A stretch of 64,000 bases of DNA from Oscillospiraceae bacterium (GTDB taxonomy: Bacteria; Bacillota; Clostridia; Oscillospirales; Acutalibacteraceae). Shown piece by piece: positions 53,140 through 62,985 of the stretch (position 1 is its first letter; each line of letters opens with the position of its first letter). The translations under genes were made by a program, and so were the position numbers. Location of the stretch: assembly GCA_015065785.1 (NCBI GenBank), contig SVPR01000001.1, positions 124,001 through 188,000 of the forward strand, read 5' to 3'. The notes below the pieces were generated by a model. It did not search any database. It worked only from the letters and a program-made list of their open reading frames with translations, and was not told where the DNA came from.

Positions 53140-54390
53140 TTAAATTAAGCCCTCGCTGTCATAAAGACAAGCAGTTTCAAGTAAAACTTTTGCACCTACT
53201 TCAAGTGCTTCGGGAACAAGTAAATCCGGTGTGTCTAAACGAGTGTGGTAATATCTTGGTGGTGTCGGGTCCATAGCGGCAAAGCCAGTAGCCTTAATTT
53301 TCTTTTGTGTAAATGCCGCCGCATCACAAGCACCTAAATATATTGAAGCATAAGGTAAATCATAACCACAGTTTTTAGCAGCTCTCTTCACAAGCTCTTT
53401 TGCCTGTTTGTCGTGCTTTAAAGTGCCACTTAAATCTCTGTCATAAACTGCCATATCTTTTAAATCGCGCATTGTGTCACACGCAATAACAACTGTTTCA
53501 ATTTCTTTAAGCTCTTTTTCGTGGGTTTCTGCATAATTTTTTGCACCGCGAAGCCCTGCTTCTTCAGAGCCTGTAAGCATAATTCTTACTTCTGTATTTT
53601 CAAGCTCAATGCCATTTTCTTTCATCAATTTTAAAACAGCCATAGCAGCAAGACAACCTGAAAGATTATCATTTGCACCGGGAACACTTCTTGTGTAGCT
53701 CTGGAAGAACAAGAATCCAAAGTATGGGATAACGAATACACAAAGCACAATTCCTACAATAAAGAAAAATGTGTCAACGCCCTTTGAGGCTGTATCTAAA
53801 CTGAGATATGTAAAATACTTAATAATACTCGCAAAGCAAACTACAAAAAGACCAACTGCGGCAGGAATCAAGAATAATTTCATTCCTGTTCCACCCATCA
53901 AATAATTTAATGTCCATTCGTATTGAGAATCTGCGTGACCAATAAAAATTATTCTTTTCTTAATTTCCCCTTTTGGCTTTTTAGTAGCTATGAGGTTATG
54001 TGACGGATGACCTTTAAAAAGTGGGTCAAGAAAGCGCTTATACATCAAAAACTCAAGAACAAGCGGAATTATTCCTAAAATTGTTAAAAGGAAACCAACT
54101 AAAGGATAATTTAACCAATAAAGTATTGTAGCACCTAAAGCCATGGCAACGGTGAACGGAATAAAACCCATAAAGGCCTGTCTGTGAACAGTAAACTCTT
54201 CAATAGTTATTTCATCAGACCATTCCTTTAAATCTTCACCCATTGATTCCTGTGCTTTTAATTCTTCTTTGCTACCAGGCGCTCTTGGACCGATTTCTTC
54301 AACTATATCAGTAATTTTTTTAACCATATAATCGACAGTTGAAGAAAAATCAATAGCTTCTTTTTTACTTTTTTCAAGAATTGTTTTCAT
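53140..54390 (-). CDS. Membrane-spanning M28 family metallopeptidase
   Basis: About 416 residues. An M28 (aminopeptidase-type) domain is interrupted by membrane segments: two near residues 75-115 and two or three near 180-255. Two-zinc site residues can be read in GHADSQYEW near 155, GANDNLSG near 262, TGSEEAGLRGA near 297, CDTM near 320 and YYHTRLDTPD near 395. ATG 54390 follows GGAGTGG; the longer frame starts in that site. The unusual insertion suggests a catalytic site at the membrane surface. Substrate unknown. Confidence 0.85.
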   Translation of the reverse strand: MKTILEKSKKEAIDFSSTVDYMVKKITDIVEEIGPRAPGSKEELKAQESMGEDLKEWSDEITIEEFTVHRQAFMGFIPFTVAMALGATILYWLNYPLVGFLLTILGIIPLVLEFLMYKRFLDPLFKGHPSHNLIATKKPKGEIKKRIIFIGHADSQYEWTLNYLMGGTGMKLFLIPAAVGLFVVCFASIIKYFTYLSLDTASKGVDTFFFIVGIVLCVFVIPYFGFLFFQSYTRSVPGANDNLSGCLAAMAVLKLMKENGIELENTEVRIMLTGSEEAGLRGAKNYAETHEKELKEIETVVIACDTMRDLKDMAVYDRDLSGTLKHDKQAKELVKRAAKNCGYDLPYASIYLGACDAAAFTQKKIKATGFAAMDPTPPRYYHTRLDTPDLLVPEALEVGAKVLLETACLYDSEGLI

Positions 54391-54420
54391 AAAACACCAC
54401 TCCAAATTAAATACTTACTA

Positions 54421-54449
54421 AATATAGCATATTCTTCTTCATTTTACAA
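54421..54449 (-). promoter_or_regulatory. Promoter of the M28-exonuclease-manA unit
   Basis: Minus strand: TTGTAA (54449-54444), 17-base spacer, TATATT (54426-54421). Confidence 0.6.
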
Positions 54450-54468
54450 CATTATATTGTTAAAATCA

Positions 54469-54497
54469 TTGATTTTTACAAAATACTAATGTATAAT
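54469..54497 (+). promoter_or_regulatory. Promoter of the GH95 gene
   Basis: TTGATT (54469-54474), 17-base spacer, TATAAT (54492-54497). Confidence 0.7.
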
Positions 54498-54526
54498 ATG
54501 TTAAAAATTTCTTAGTAGGTGTTTTT

Positions 54527-56809
54527 ATGTTGAATGATTCATTGAATTTGTACTACTCATCCCCTGCAAAAGAGTGGATTGAAGCTTTACCTTTAGGTAA
54601 CGGTTCAATCGGTGCAATGGTTTTCGGAAAGACTAATACAGAAAAAATCTGTATGAATAGTGATACTCTCTGGACAGGTTTCCCAAGAGATACTGCTATT
54701 AAAGAAAATACTTACGAAAACTTCTTAAAAGCGAGAGAATTATCGCTTCAGGGTAAATATGACGAGGCAGAAGAGCTTATTGAAGCAGAATGCTTAGGTA
54801 ACTGGACCCAGGCTTATCTTCCTCTTTGCGATATTGATATTAAATTTGAAACAAAGGGTTGTCGTGCTAAAGAATATAAAAGAATTCTTGATTTAAGCAC
54901 AGGATTACATACTGTAAGCTACGAAAAAAATGGCGTTTCATTTAAACGAGAAGCTTTTGTTTCCGCACCTGCTAATGCATTTATTCAAAAATATTCTGCA
55001 GATAAGAAGGCTTTAAATTTTAAGCTTTCTCTTTCTACACAGCTCAAGGGTGAATCTTTCGTAGAAAATGATATATTAATTTTAGACGGTATCTGTCCTT
55101 CAGATGAACATGATAATTTAGAATTACTTAACAGATGTGAATTTTACCCGGAAGAAAAAGAGCAACAAGGTATGAGCTTCAGAGCAGCTGTTAAAGTGAT
55201 TTCTGATGGTAAGGTATCATACTCCAAAAATTACATAACTGTTGAAAACGCTTCAAAAGCATATATTTTCTTTACAACCGAAAACTCATTTAATGGTTTT
55301 GACAAACATCCTGCTCTTGAGGGAAAAGAATATAAAAATGCTTGTCTTGAAATGCTTGAAAAAGTTTCAGCGATTGATTATAAAGAACTCAAAAAAGCAC
55401 ACACTGATGACTTTTCAGCCCTCTTCTCAAGAGTTTCTCTTGATCTTGGCACTGACAACAAGGGTGATGTTCCTACTAACAAGCGTTTAATTAAACACGA
55501 CAAGGGTGCAAAGGATATTGGACTTTATACTCTTATCTTTAACTTTGGCAGATATTTAATTGTTTCAGGCTCAAGACAAGGTACCCAGGCTACTAACCTG
55601 CAGGGTATCTGGAATGATAAATTCAGAGCACCATGGCATTCAAACTACACTGTAAATATCAATACAGAGATGAACTACTGGCCTGTTTTAATGTGCAACC
55701 TTACTGAATGCAACTTGCCAATTGTTGAATTTGTAAAAGATTTATCTATTACAGGTGAAAAAATCGCTCAGAAGCGTTACCACGCCCGTGGCTTCTGTGT
55801 TCACCACAATGTTGACTTGTGGCGTCACGCAGACTGTGTTGCAGGTTCTTCACAATGGGCATTCTGGCCAATGGCTGGTGGTTGGCTCTGTGAGCACATT
55901 TATAACCATTATCTTTACACTAACGACAAAGCATTCTTAAAAGAAACAGGTTACCCTGTTATGAAAAAAGCGGCAGAATTCTTCCTTGATATGCTTGTAA
56001 GTGACAAAGATGGTTATTTGATTTGTGCACCTTCAACTTCTCCGGAAAATGATTTCCACTTCAATAAAAAGCATGTTTCTGTAAGTGCCACTTCAACAAT
56101 GACAATGGCAATTATTAAAGAGCTTTTCCAGAATGTTCTTAAAAGTGCCAAAGTTCTTAACATCAGTGATGATTTTACAAACGAGGTTGAAGCTGCTTTA
56201 AATAAGCTTTTACCATTCAAAACAGGCTCACAGGGTGAACTTTTAGAGTGGTATGAAGAACAAGAAGCGGTTGACCCACACCACAGACACAAATCACATC
56301 TCTACGGTCTTCACCCTGCTACACTTATTACCCCTGATGAAACACCTGAGCTTGCAGCCGCTTGTAAAAAATCACTTGAATTACGCGGTGACAATGGCAC
56401 AGGCTGGAGCTTAGGCTGGAAAATTAATATGTGGGCAAGACTCTGGGATGGCGACCACGCATTAAAGCTTCTTGACTTACAATTAAGACCAGTTTTACCA
56501 AAGCAAGTCAGATATCACGGTGGCGGAACTTATCCAAACCTCTTCGATGCTCACCCACCATTCCAGATTGATGGCAACTACGGTTGCACAAGCGGTATTT
56601 GTGAAATGTTACTTCAATCAAGAGAAGGCAAAATCTTCTTACTCCCTGCTCTTCCATCATCATGGAAAAACGGTAAGGTTAAAGGTCTTAAGGCTGTTGG
56701 TAATGTAACTGTTGATATTGAATGGAAAGACGGTAAACTTTCTGAATATAAATTAGATGGCGATATTTCAGATATTGATGTTATATACAACGGTGAAATT
56801 TTAAAATAA
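54527..56809 (+). CDS. Glycoside hydrolase family 95 (alpha-L-fucosidase-like)
   Basis: 760 residues. The N-terminal beta-sandwich ([27 protein letters not shown] at residues 8-34) and (alpha/alpha)6 catalytic barrel match GH95. The residues corresponding to the known inverting site are seen: [10 protein letters not shown] near residue 377, STSPEN with the acid Glu near 506, and FQIDGNYG with Asp near 682. GH95 enzymes remove fucose (sometimes galactose) from host glycans. There is no signal peptide, so it should act inside the cell on imported oligosaccharides. It is a lone plus-strand gene with its own promoter and terminator; no fucose-uptake or fucose-catabolism genes are seen nearby. Confidence 0.92.
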   Translation: MLNDSLNLYYSSPAKEWIEALPLGNGSIGAMVFGKTNTEKICMNSDTLWTGFPRDTAIKENTYENFLKARELSLQGKYDEAEELIEAECLGNWTQAYLPLCDIDIKFETKGCRAKEYKRILDLSTGLHTVSYEKNGVSFKREAFVSAPANAFIQKYSADKKALNFKLSLSTQLKGESFVENDILILDGICPSDEHDNLELLNRCEFYPEEKEQQGMSFRAAVKVISDGKVSYSKNYITVENASKAYIFFTTENSFNGFDKHPALEGKEYKNACLEMLEKVSAIDYKELKKAHTDDFSALFSRVSLDLGTDNKGDVPTNKRLIKHDKGAKDIGLYTLIFNFGRYLIVSGSRQGTQATNLQGIWNDKFRAPWHSNYTVNINTEMNYWPVLMCNLTECNLPIVEFVKDLSITGEKIAQKRYHARGFCVHHNVDLWRHADCVAGSSQWAFWPMAGGWLCEHIYNHYLYTNDKAFLKETGYPVMKKAAEFFLDMLVSDKDGYLICAPSTSPENDFHFNKKHVSVSATSTMTMAIIKELFQNVLKSAKVLNISDDFTNEVEAALNKLLPFKTGSQGELLEWYEEQEAVDPHHRHKSHLYGLHPATLITPDETPELAAACKKSLELRGDNGTGWSLGWKINMWARLWDGDHALKLLDLQLRPVLPKQVRYHGGGTYPNLFDAHPPFQIDGNYGCTSGICEMLLQSREGKIFLLPALPSSWKNGKVKGLKAVGNVTVDIEWKDGKLSEYKLDGDISDIDVIYNGEILK

Positions 56810-56819
56810 GAAAAAAATA

Positions 56820-56865
56820 AAGAGTTAGTTGAAATTGAATCAACTAACTCTTATTTTTATTTTTT
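56820..56865. terminator. Bidirectional terminator between GH95 and xylA
   Basis: Thirteen-bp perfect stem AAGAGTTAGTTGA / TCAACTAACTCTT with a seven-base loop, flanked by T-rich runs on the plus strand and A-rich runs upstream. It serves both convergent genes. Confidence 0.9.
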
Positions 56866-58184
56866 TATGAAAAAAGAATTGAATTCATTACACTTTCTAA
56901 ATATTCTTGTCTGCCACTTTCTACATTTTTAGCATCACCTAAATTTTCAGCATAAGAAGCAAGTTCTGAAAGTGTAGCGTTACCGCTTATAATCTTTTTA
57001 CCGATTTCGGTATTGTTGAAAGAAGAATATTTATTCTTAACAAAATCATCAATTCTGCCATCTTCAATAATTGCAGCAGCCTTTAAAAGACCTAAAGCAA
57101 ATGTATCCATACCTAAAATGTAAGCGTGGAACATATCCTGGAAGGTGTTACTTGGTCTGCGGTTTTTAGCATCAAAGTTAAAACCACCTGTAAGACCGCC
57201 TGCTTTAATTACTTCATACATACAAAGAGTTGCTTCGTAAACATCAAATGGGAATTCATCAGTATCCCAACCAAGCAAATAGTCACCCTGGTTAGCGTCA
57301 ATGCTACCTAACATTCCGTTTATTGCAGAAATTCTTAATTCGTGTTGGAAAGTGTGACCTGCAAGAGTTGCGTGGTTAGCTTCAATGTTCATCTTGAAGT
57401 CTTTATCGAGTCCATATTGACGAAGAAAACCTATTGCAGTAGCGGCATCAAAATCATATTGGTGCTTCATTGGCTCCTTTGGTTTTGGCTCAATGTAAAA
57501 ATCGCCGGTAAAACCAATGCTTCTGCCATATTCAACTGCCATTTTCATAAGTCTTGCAATGTTTTCCTGCTCAAATTTAACATCAGTATTAAGAAGTGTT
57601 TCATAGCCCTCTCTGCCACCCCAGAATACATACCCCTTACCACCGAGCTTTACAGTTAATTCAAGCGCTTTTTTTATTTGTGCAGCAGCAAAGCAATAAA
57701 CTTCAGCAGAGTTTGTGCTACCCGCACCGTTCATAAATCTTGGGTTTGAGAACATATTAGCAGTACCCCAAAGGCATTTAATATCTGTACCGTTCATTTT
57801 TTCTAATATGTAATCTGTAATTTCATCAAGACGCTTATTTGTTACTTTGATGTCATCAGCTTCAGGTACAATATCAACATCGTGGAAGCAGAAATATTTA
57901 ATGCCGAGCTTTTGCATAAACTCAAAGCCTGCGTCAACTTTAGCCTTTGCGTGCTCCATAGTAGCCTTTTCTGTGCCAAAGGATTTGTCAGCAGTATCTC
58001 TGCCAAACATATCAGTACCTGCAGCGCAAAGATTGTGCCACCAAGCCATAGCAAATGGTAAATGCTCACTCATTTTTTTGCCAAGCACAAGCTGATCCGG
58101 ATTATAGAACTTAAAAGCAAAAGGATTTTTGCTATCTTTGCCCTCATATTTTATTTGTGGAATATCTTTAAAAATTTCACTCAT
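56865..58184 (-). CDS. xylA: Xylose isomerase
   Basis: Metal-dependent isomerase converting D-xylose to D-xylulose. 439 residues, the class II (long) form. Motifs: [10 protein letters not shown] near residue 98, [12 protein letters not shown] near 185, and [18 protein letters not shown] near 232, with the metal ligands. It lies five bases after xylB. Both convert xylose to xylulose 5-phosphate for the pentose pathway. No XylR repressor or xylose transporter is seen in the window. Confidence 0.97.
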   Translation of the reverse strand: MSEIFKDIPQIKYEGKDSKNPFAFKFYNPDQLVLGKKMSEHLPFAMAWWHNLCAAGTDMFGRDTADKSFGTEKATMEHAKAKVDAGFEFMQKLGIKYFCFHDVDIVPEADDIKVTNKRLDEITDYILEKMNGTDIKCLWGTANMFSNPRFMNGAGSTNSAEVYCFAAAQIKKALELTVKLGGKGYVFWGGREGYETLLNTDVKFEQENIARLMKMAVEYGRSIGFTGDFYIEPKPKEPMKHQYDFDAATAIGFLRQYGLDKDFKMNIEANHATLAGHTFQHELRISAINGMLGSIDANQGDYLLGWDTDEFPFDVYEATLCMYEVIKAGGLTGGFNFDAKNRRPSNTFQDMFHAYILGMDTFALGLLKAAAIIEDGRIDDFVKNKYSSFNNTEIGKKIISGNATLSELASYAENLGDAKNVESGRQEYLESVMNSILFS

Positions 58185-58189
58185 TTAAG

Positions 58190-59665
58190 TCACTCCTTAA
58201 TGTTTTTATAGAGCTCTTTTATGGCTGGATAAATTTGCCTGAATTTATTATATCGTTCTTCATATAAATTTACAAGTTCTTTTTCCGGTGAAACATTATC
58301 TTTCACTGAAAGTAGTTTTTTTGCACATTCTTCAACTGAATTAAACTCACCTGCACCCACCATAGAAAGCATTACAGAGCCGTAGCCCGGACCCTCTTCA
58401 GCATTTGGTATCATAAGCTCTATATTCAAAATATTTGAAAGAATTTTACGCCATAACTTACTTTTTGCCCCGCCGCCACAAATGTAGCTTGATTTAACAT
58501 CAATGCCAATTGACTTAGCAACTTCAATATTATCGCGAATAGCAAACGAAACGCCTTCTAAAACTGCCAAAAGCATTTGTGAACGGGTTGTATCAGGTCT
58601 CAAACCAATAAAAACACCTGTAGCATCAGTATCGTTTATAGGACTTCTCTCGCCCATTAAATACGGCAAGAAGAATAATTCATTTTTACCTAAAAGTGAA
58701 TTATCAATTTCTTGTTCTAATTTGTTGTAATCAGTTTCAGTGAATATCTTATCACAAATCCACTTGTGGCAAGAAGCCGCTGAAAGAATGCAACCCATTA
58801 AATGATAGCCACCATCAGCGTGACAGAATGAGTGTAATGCATTATTTTTATCTACACCAAATTTATCAGATGAAATAAACACTGTACCTGAAGTACCAAG
58901 AGAAATATTGCATTTTCCGTTACCTGAAGTACCTGTACCAATTGCCGCCGCAGCATTGTCCCCTGCACCTGCAACAACAATAGCTTCACTGATTCCTAAT
59001 TCATTTGCAACTTCTTTTTTCACATTACCAATTACTTCAAAGCTTTCAAATAATTTAGGCATCTGCTCTTCAGCTATGGAGCAAATATCAAGCATTTCTT
59101 CGGACCAGCATTTGTTTTCTACATCTAAAAGAAGCATACCTGAAGCATCTGAGTAATCACAAGCGTGAACGCCTGTTAATTTATAGTTTATATAATCCTT
59201 CGGAAGCATTATTTTGCTGATTTTTTTGAAATTATCAGGCTCGTTTTCTTTCATCCAGAGAAGCTTTGGTGCAGTAAAGCCTGCAAATGCAATATTGGCT
59301 GTATTTGCAGACAATTTATCTTTACCTATAACAGTATTCAAATATTCAGTTTCTTTAGCGGTTCTGCCATCATTCCAGAGAATGACATTGCGGATTATGT
59401 TATCGTTCTCGTCAAGAACTACAAGGCCGTGCATCTGTCCTGCAACGCCAATACCGTTAACCTCTTGACCGTTAAACCCATTTAAAAGCTCTGGGATGCC
59501 CGTTTTAACTGCATTCCACCATTCATTCGGGTCTTGCTCAGACCAACCTGATTTTGGATAAATCACGGGATATTCTTTTGAAATTGAATTAAGAATTTTA
59601 CCAGCTTCATCTACCAATAAAAATTTAGTAGCAGAAGTGCCTAAATCAATACCTATATACAACAA
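58190..59665 (-). CDS. xylB: Xylulokinase
   Basis: FGGY-family sugar kinase phosphorylating D-xylulose. 491 residues. The ATP-site IGIDLGTSATKFLL opens the chain, AGQMHGLVVLDE is near residue 78, the second phosphate motif with SLGTSGTV near 255, and ICGGGAKSKLWRKI near 395. Start is TTG; two adjacent TTG codons (59665, 59662) are possible, the second being at a better distance (eight bases) from GGGGTGG. It is the first gene of xylB-xylA, read from a consensus promoter lying partly in the end of pnuC. Confidence 0.94.
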   Translation of the reverse strand: MLYIGIDLGTSATKFLLVDEAGKILNSISKEYPVIYPKSGWSEQDPNEWWNAVKTGIPELLNGFNGQEVNGIGVAGQMHGLVVLDENDNIIRNVILWNDGRTAKETEYLNTVIGKDKLSANTANIAFAGFTAPKLLWMKENEPDNFKKISKIMLPKDYINYKLTGVHACDYSDASGMLLLDVENKCWSEEMLDICSIAEEQMPKLFESFEVIGNVKKEVANELGISEAIVVAGAGDNAAAAIGTGTSGNGKCNISLGTSGTVFISSDKFGVDKNNALHSFCHADGGYHLMGCILSAASCHKWICDKIFTETDYNKLEQEIDNSLLGKNELFFLPYLMGERSPINDTDATGVFIGLRPDTTRSQMLLAVLEGVSFAIRDNIEVAKSIGIDVKSSYICGGGAKSKLWRKILSNILNIELMIPNAEEGPGYGSVMLSMVGAGEFNSVEECAKKLLSVKDNVSPEKELVNLYEERYNKFRQIYPAIKELYKNIKE

Positions 59666-59699
59666 ACAACCACCCCGATTTACAAATTTTTATTTCATA

Positions 59700-59728
59700 A
59701 TTATATTTCTATTCTGGTAATTTGTCAA
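59700..59728 (-). promoter_or_regulatory. Consensus promoter of xylB-xylA
   Basis: Minus strand: TTGACA (59728-59723), 17-base spacer, TATAAT (59705-59700). Perfect hexamers; no xyl operator dyad was recognised. Confidence 0.85.
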
Positions 59729-60438
59729 TATTGAAGTGGATTTTTGCTGGCCTCTTCCTGCCTTTTCATCATTTTTAACCAGCTGATAAAACCATATAAA
59801 TCATTGACTAAAAAAACTATAAAACAAATGACAACTGGTATATAAGAGATATCTTTTAAAGAAGCTAAAAGCCATAGAATAATCAGAATAGTGTCATTTA
59901 AAGCATAAGCTAAAGCGAAGAAAGGATTTCTCCTGAAAGCTAAATATGCTGCTATAAAACTTGTGGTAATTGAAATTGTACTTACTCCTATATTTGATGT
60001 GTTAAAATAGACTAAGATAAAATGAAGCACTAAAGTAACAATTGCTGATAAAAATAACATAAAATACACTTCTTTGACAGTTATTCTGTTTACTGCTACT
60101 TCTGATTTTTGGTTACCAAACGGATTTTTTAGCCAGGTAATAAGCGAAAACACTGCCATTGGTAAAGTCATGCCAAGGTAAGTAATCATTTCACCATAGT
60201 ATTGAAAAGAAAATGAAATGATTGAATAAATTATTGAGAAAAAAACCATTAAAACCTGTCCGATTGGATTTCCTCTTGCGCAAAAAATTAGCGATGTAAC
60301 TCCAATTATTGATGCAACAAGTGTCAAATAATTCTCTTTATCTAAAATTAGAAATGAAGTTATAATTGCAGTTACCGAAAAAGACCAAAGCAACTTTTCA
60401 GTTAAACTGAAATATAAGATTAAGTTTTTAATTTTCAT
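59725..60438 (-). CDS. PnuC-family vitamin transporter
   Basis: Membrane protein of about 237 residues with seven or eight segments, of the PnuC family that facilitates uptake of nicotinamide riboside (or, in sub-groups, thiamine or deoxynucleosides). Conserved features: FSIIYSIISFSFQYYGEMITYLGMTLP near residue 68 and the late ALNDTILIILWL and NDLYGFISWLKM segments. ATG 60438 follows AGGAGTTG; the in-frame TTG upstream is part of that site. It has a leader with a terminator and a competing hairpin, suggesting attenuation. The actual substrate is not determined. Confidence 0.85.
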   Translation of the reverse strand: MKIKNLILYFSLTEKLLWSFSVTAIITSFLILDKENYLTLVASIIGVTSLIFCARGNPIGQVLMVFFSIIYSIISFSFQYYGEMITYLGMTLPMAVFSLITWLKNPFGNQKSEVAVNRITVKEVYFMLFLSAIVTLVLHFILVYFNTSNIGVSTISITTSFIAAYLAFRRNPFFALAYALNDTILIILWLLASLKDISYIPVVICFIVFLVNDLYGFISWLKMMKRQEEASKNPLQY

Positions 60439-60452
60439 AAACAACTCCTATT

Positions 60453-60528
60453 AAAAAAGCACTCGTTTCATACATCTTCAAAGACCTAACGATGTATAAA
60501 CGAATGCTTGTTTTCTAAAAGAACATTC
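60453..60528 (-). promoter_or_regulatory. Attenuator-like leader of the PnuC gene
   Basis: On the minus strand the leader can form a 19-pair hairpin (60509-60491 with 60476-60457, one bulge) ending in TTTTTT seven bases before the ribosome site. A competing hairpin (60528-60502) reuses the GCATTC part. A further short stem, CTGCC / GGTAG, lies upstream near 60530-60545. It could be a small riboswitch or simply the terminator of the upstream tauE gene. No known class was matched. Confidence 0.55.
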
Positions 60529-60548
60529 ACTACCCGGTGGCAGTTAAT

Positions 60549-61337
60549 TTATATTAAATTCCTTGTAATATTAAATATTGTAAGACCAAGTACAACAAGT
60601 TGAATTAAATTGAATGCTTTTTCAACAGTTTTTTCAGTACATTTTTTGTTAAAATAAGCACCAACAAAACCACCGATAATTGCCGCAACAACCATTACAG
60701 GTGTAACTGATAAATCAAATTCATTAAAGCCGGTTGTTAATGCAACTGTTGTAAGCTTTGAAATCTGCGCGAAAAGAATTGTAATTAAAGAACAAACGGT
60801 TGCTGTTTTTGTTGAGTAAGAAAAAAGATAAATTATAAGTGCTACATTTATAGGTCCTCCACCAATTCCAAGGAATGATGAACAAAAGCCTAAAAATATA
60901 CCAACAGCAAGTGAAACAGGAATGCCTTTCAGCTCTTTACTTTTAATTTTACTTTTGTTTTTCATATAAATGAAAACACAGAGAATTAAAATTGCAAGAA
61001 CAATATTCTGCACCACTGTAACATAAGCGTTTACATTTAGCAAATCAACTATAGCCTTTAATACATTTTCACCAATTATGCCACCGGCAACTGAGCCGAT
61101 TGCTAAAGGAATTGCAGTATCAAACGGAATTTTTGTTTTAGTCTTAATTTGTTTTAATATTGAAACAATAGCCATTGAAAAAACTGTGATTGAAGCCATC
61201 AAACCAATTGATTGAACAGAGAAGTCACCCATAACATCCATAATTGGTTTTATGATTACTCCCCCACCCATTCCTGTGAGTGAGCCGACACTGGTAGCAA
61301 AAAGTGTTAAGAGAAAATATAAAATATAATTCAACAT
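60549..61337 (-). CDS. TauE/SafE-family membrane transporter
   Basis: 262-residue membrane protein with about eight segments in two repeated halves, each opening with a Gly-rich motif: GSLTGMGGGVIIKP near residue 18 and FCSSFLGIGGGPINVALI near residue 152. The family is annotated for sulfite, sulfoacetate or similar anion export, but most members are untested. The ATG directly abuts the trpB stop with the ribosome site inside trpB, so it is under the same tryptophan T-box. That context suggests a substrate linked to tryptophan, perhaps indole or anthranilate; this is inference. Confidence 0.85.
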   Translation of the reverse strand: MLNYILYFLLTLFATSVGSLTGMGGGVIIKPIMDVMGDFSVQSIGLMASITVFSMAIVSILKQIKTKTKIPFDTAIPLAIGSVAGGIIGENVLKAIVDLLNVNAYVTVVQNIVLAILILCVFIYMKNKSKIKSKELKGIPVSLAVGIFLGFCSSFLGIGGGPINVALIIYLFSYSTKTATVCSLITILFAQISKLTTVALTTGFNEFDLSVTPVMVVAAIIGGFVGAYFNKKCTEKTVEKAFNLIQLVVLGLTIFNITRNLI

Positions 61338-62555
61338 TTATCTTATACCGTACTTTTCAATGATATAATCCATATCCTTATCGCCTCTGCCTGAAAGATT
61401 GATAAGAATTGAGCCTCTTCCCATTTCCTTTGCGAGCTTCATACCGTAAGCAACTGCGTGTGCACTTTCAATTGCAGGAATAATACCCTCAAGTCTTGAA
61501 AGTGTAAAGAAAGCATCAATTGTTTCTTCATCGTTAATAACATCATATTTAATTCTGCCGAGGTCATGTAAAAATGCGTGTTCAGGGCCAGAGGAAGGAT
61601 AATCAAGACCGCTTGCAACTGAATAAACAGGAGCAGGCTCGCCATTTTCATCTTTAAGCATAATACTGTTAAAGCCGTGCATAATGCCCTCAGTACCATA
61701 TTTAAGACTTGCGGCATGGTCACCAAGAGTTGTGCCTCTGCCTAAAGGCTCAATACCATAAATATCAACCGGGTCATTTAAGAATCCTGAGAAAATGCCC
61801 ATAGCATTAGAACCACCACCAACACAAGCAACAACTGCGTCGGGAAGCTCACCTGTCATACCAATAAATTGCTCTCTTGCTTCAACACCGATTACACTCT
61901 GGAAATCACGCACCATCAATGGAAACGGATGTGGACCTAAAACAGAGCCAATGCAATAAATTGCATCTTTATATTCATTCATATAAGCATTAAAAGCCGC
62001 GTCAACCGCCTCTTTTAGTGTTTGTAAGCCCTCTGTCACCTCAATAACATTTGCGCCTAAAATCTTCATTCTCGCAACATTTGGTGCTTGCTTTTTAATG
62101 TCAACTGCACCCATATAAATATCACATTGAAGTCCGAAATATGCGGCTGCAGTCGCAAGTGCAACGCCATGCTGACCAGCCCCTGTTTCTGCAATAACCT
62201 TTTTCTTGCCCATATATTTTGCTAAAAGAGCTTCACCCATACAGTGATTTAATTTATGAGCACCTGTGTGGTTTAAATCTTCTCTTTTAACATAAAGCTG
62301 AACATTACCAAGACTTTCAGAAAGTCTTTCTAAATGTGAAATTGGTGTAGGTCTTCCCTGGAAGTCGTGACGGATTCTACGAAGCTCACTGATAAACTTA
62401 CTTGATTTGCAAATTGTAAAGTAAGCTTCTGTAATTTCTTCCATTGCTTTTTTTAATTCAGGTGAAACATAAGCTCCGCCGTATTTTCCGAAATATCCGT
62501 CTTTATCAGGATAATTTTTAAAATAAGTTTCAAAATCAATATTGTTTAATATCAT
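61338..62555 (-). CDS. trpB: Tryptophan synthase beta chain (stand-alone)
   Basis: PLP enzyme joining indole and serine to give tryptophan. About 405 residues. The PLP-Lys motif reads [20 protein letters not shown] near residue 90 and the phosphate-binding loop GGGSNAMG near residue 235. The common HKINN after the PLP-lysine is replaced by HKLNH. No trpA or other trp gene is adjacent, so it may use free indole or indole from a trpA elsewhere. ATG 62555 follows TTGGAGG; the frame to 62570 starts inside that site. It is controlled by a Trp T-box and perhaps a leader peptide. Confidence 0.93.
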   Translation of the reverse strand: MILNNIDFETYFKNYPDKDGYFGKYGGAYVSPELKKAMEEITEAYFTICKSSKFISELRRIRHDFQGRPTPISHLERLSESLGNVQLYVKREDLNHTGAHKLNHCMGEALLAKYMGKKKVIAETGAGQHGVALATAAAYFGLQCDIYMGAVDIKKQAPNVARMKILGANVIEVTEGLQTLKEAVDAAFNAYMNEYKDAIYCIGSVLGPHPFPLMVRDFQSVIGVEAREQFIGMTGELPDAVVACVGGGSNAMGIFSGFLNDPVDIYGIEPLGRGTTLGDHAASLKYGTEGIMHGFNSIMLKDENGEPAPVYSVASGLDYPSSGPEHAFLHDLGRIKYDVINDEETIDAFFTLSRLEGIIPAIESAHAVAYGMKLAKEMGRGSILINLSGRGDKDMDYIIEKYGIR

Positions 62556-62567
62556 AATTGTTTCCTC

Positions 62568-62602
62568 CAAGATAAAAAGTAAATAAAATAAAAGTTATCT
62601 TG
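62568..62602 (-). promoter_or_regulatory. Hairpin linking the mini-gene end with the trpB ribosome site
   Basis: Minus strand: CAAGATAA (62602-62595), which is the end and stop of the mini-gene, pairs perfectly with TTATCTTG (62575-62568), which runs into GGAGG (62568-62564). The loop is 19 bases. Folding would mask part of the trpB ribosome site. Confidence 0.45.
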
Positions 62603-62630
62603 ATTTACGCCATCGTTTAGTTAATAACAT
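62595..62630 (-). CDS. 11-codon putative leader peptide with a Trp codon
   Basis: ATG at 62630 with AGAGGA seven bases upstream; encodes MLLTKRWRKSR and stops at 62595. It lies after the T-box terminator and before trpB, so it is only transcribed when uncharged tRNA-Trp lets transcription continue. Trp is codon 7. The layout recalls the B. subtilis anti-TRAP operon, where a Trp T-box is followed by a Trp-containing leader peptide. Its short length makes chance occurrence possible. Confidence 0.45.
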   Translation of the reverse strand: MLLTKRWRKSR

Positions 62631-62659
62631 AAGCTATTCCTCTCTTTAGCCAAGGAAAT

Positions 62660-62930
62660 AAAAAAGCCCTTGACAGAATTTAATAAACTGTCAAGGACGA
62701 ATTGTTAAATCCGCGGTGCCACCTTGAATTCATAGTAAAACTATGCACTTTAGGGTACTATCATACCTTTGGTAATTAACGCATACCAGGCGTTGCAGAA
62801 TACTTTGCGTAAAACGCATTTGACTGCACCCTCCGCGGTCCATTTGACAACTTGTTTCTTACCTGACTTTCAGCAACACAGGCTCTCTGTAAAGGCATAA
62901 TTGCCGTTATCTCCGCATCAACGGTTTATT
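62660..62930 (-). ncRNA. Tryptophan T-box leader of trpB
   Basis: Minus strand. Stem I starts near 62925 (TTGATGCGGAGATAACGG), with the AGAGAG and GTGTTGCTGAAAG distal parts. The specifier UGG (62842-62840) is followed by A and the closing CCGC, giving Trp. The conserved T-box GGTGGCACCGCG is at 62723-62712. The terminator stem CCTTGACAG / CTGTCAAGG (62696-62668) ends in GC and TTTTTT. Uncharged tRNA-Trp would stabilise the antiterminator and switch on trpB and tauE. Confidence 0.96.
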
Positions 62931-62938
62931 TTTTCTAT

Positions 62939-62967
62939 ATTATACTACCACTATATTCAATTGTCAA
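62939..62967 (-). promoter_or_regulatory. Promoter of the T-box-trpB-tauE operon
   Basis: Minus strand: TTGACA (62967-62962), 17-base spacer, TATAAT (62944-62939). Both hexamers are perfect. The remaining parts of the 62556-62985 gap are described under the T-box, mini-gene and hairpin entries. Confidence 0.92.
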
Positions 62968-62985
62968 GAAAATGCAAATGATTAT

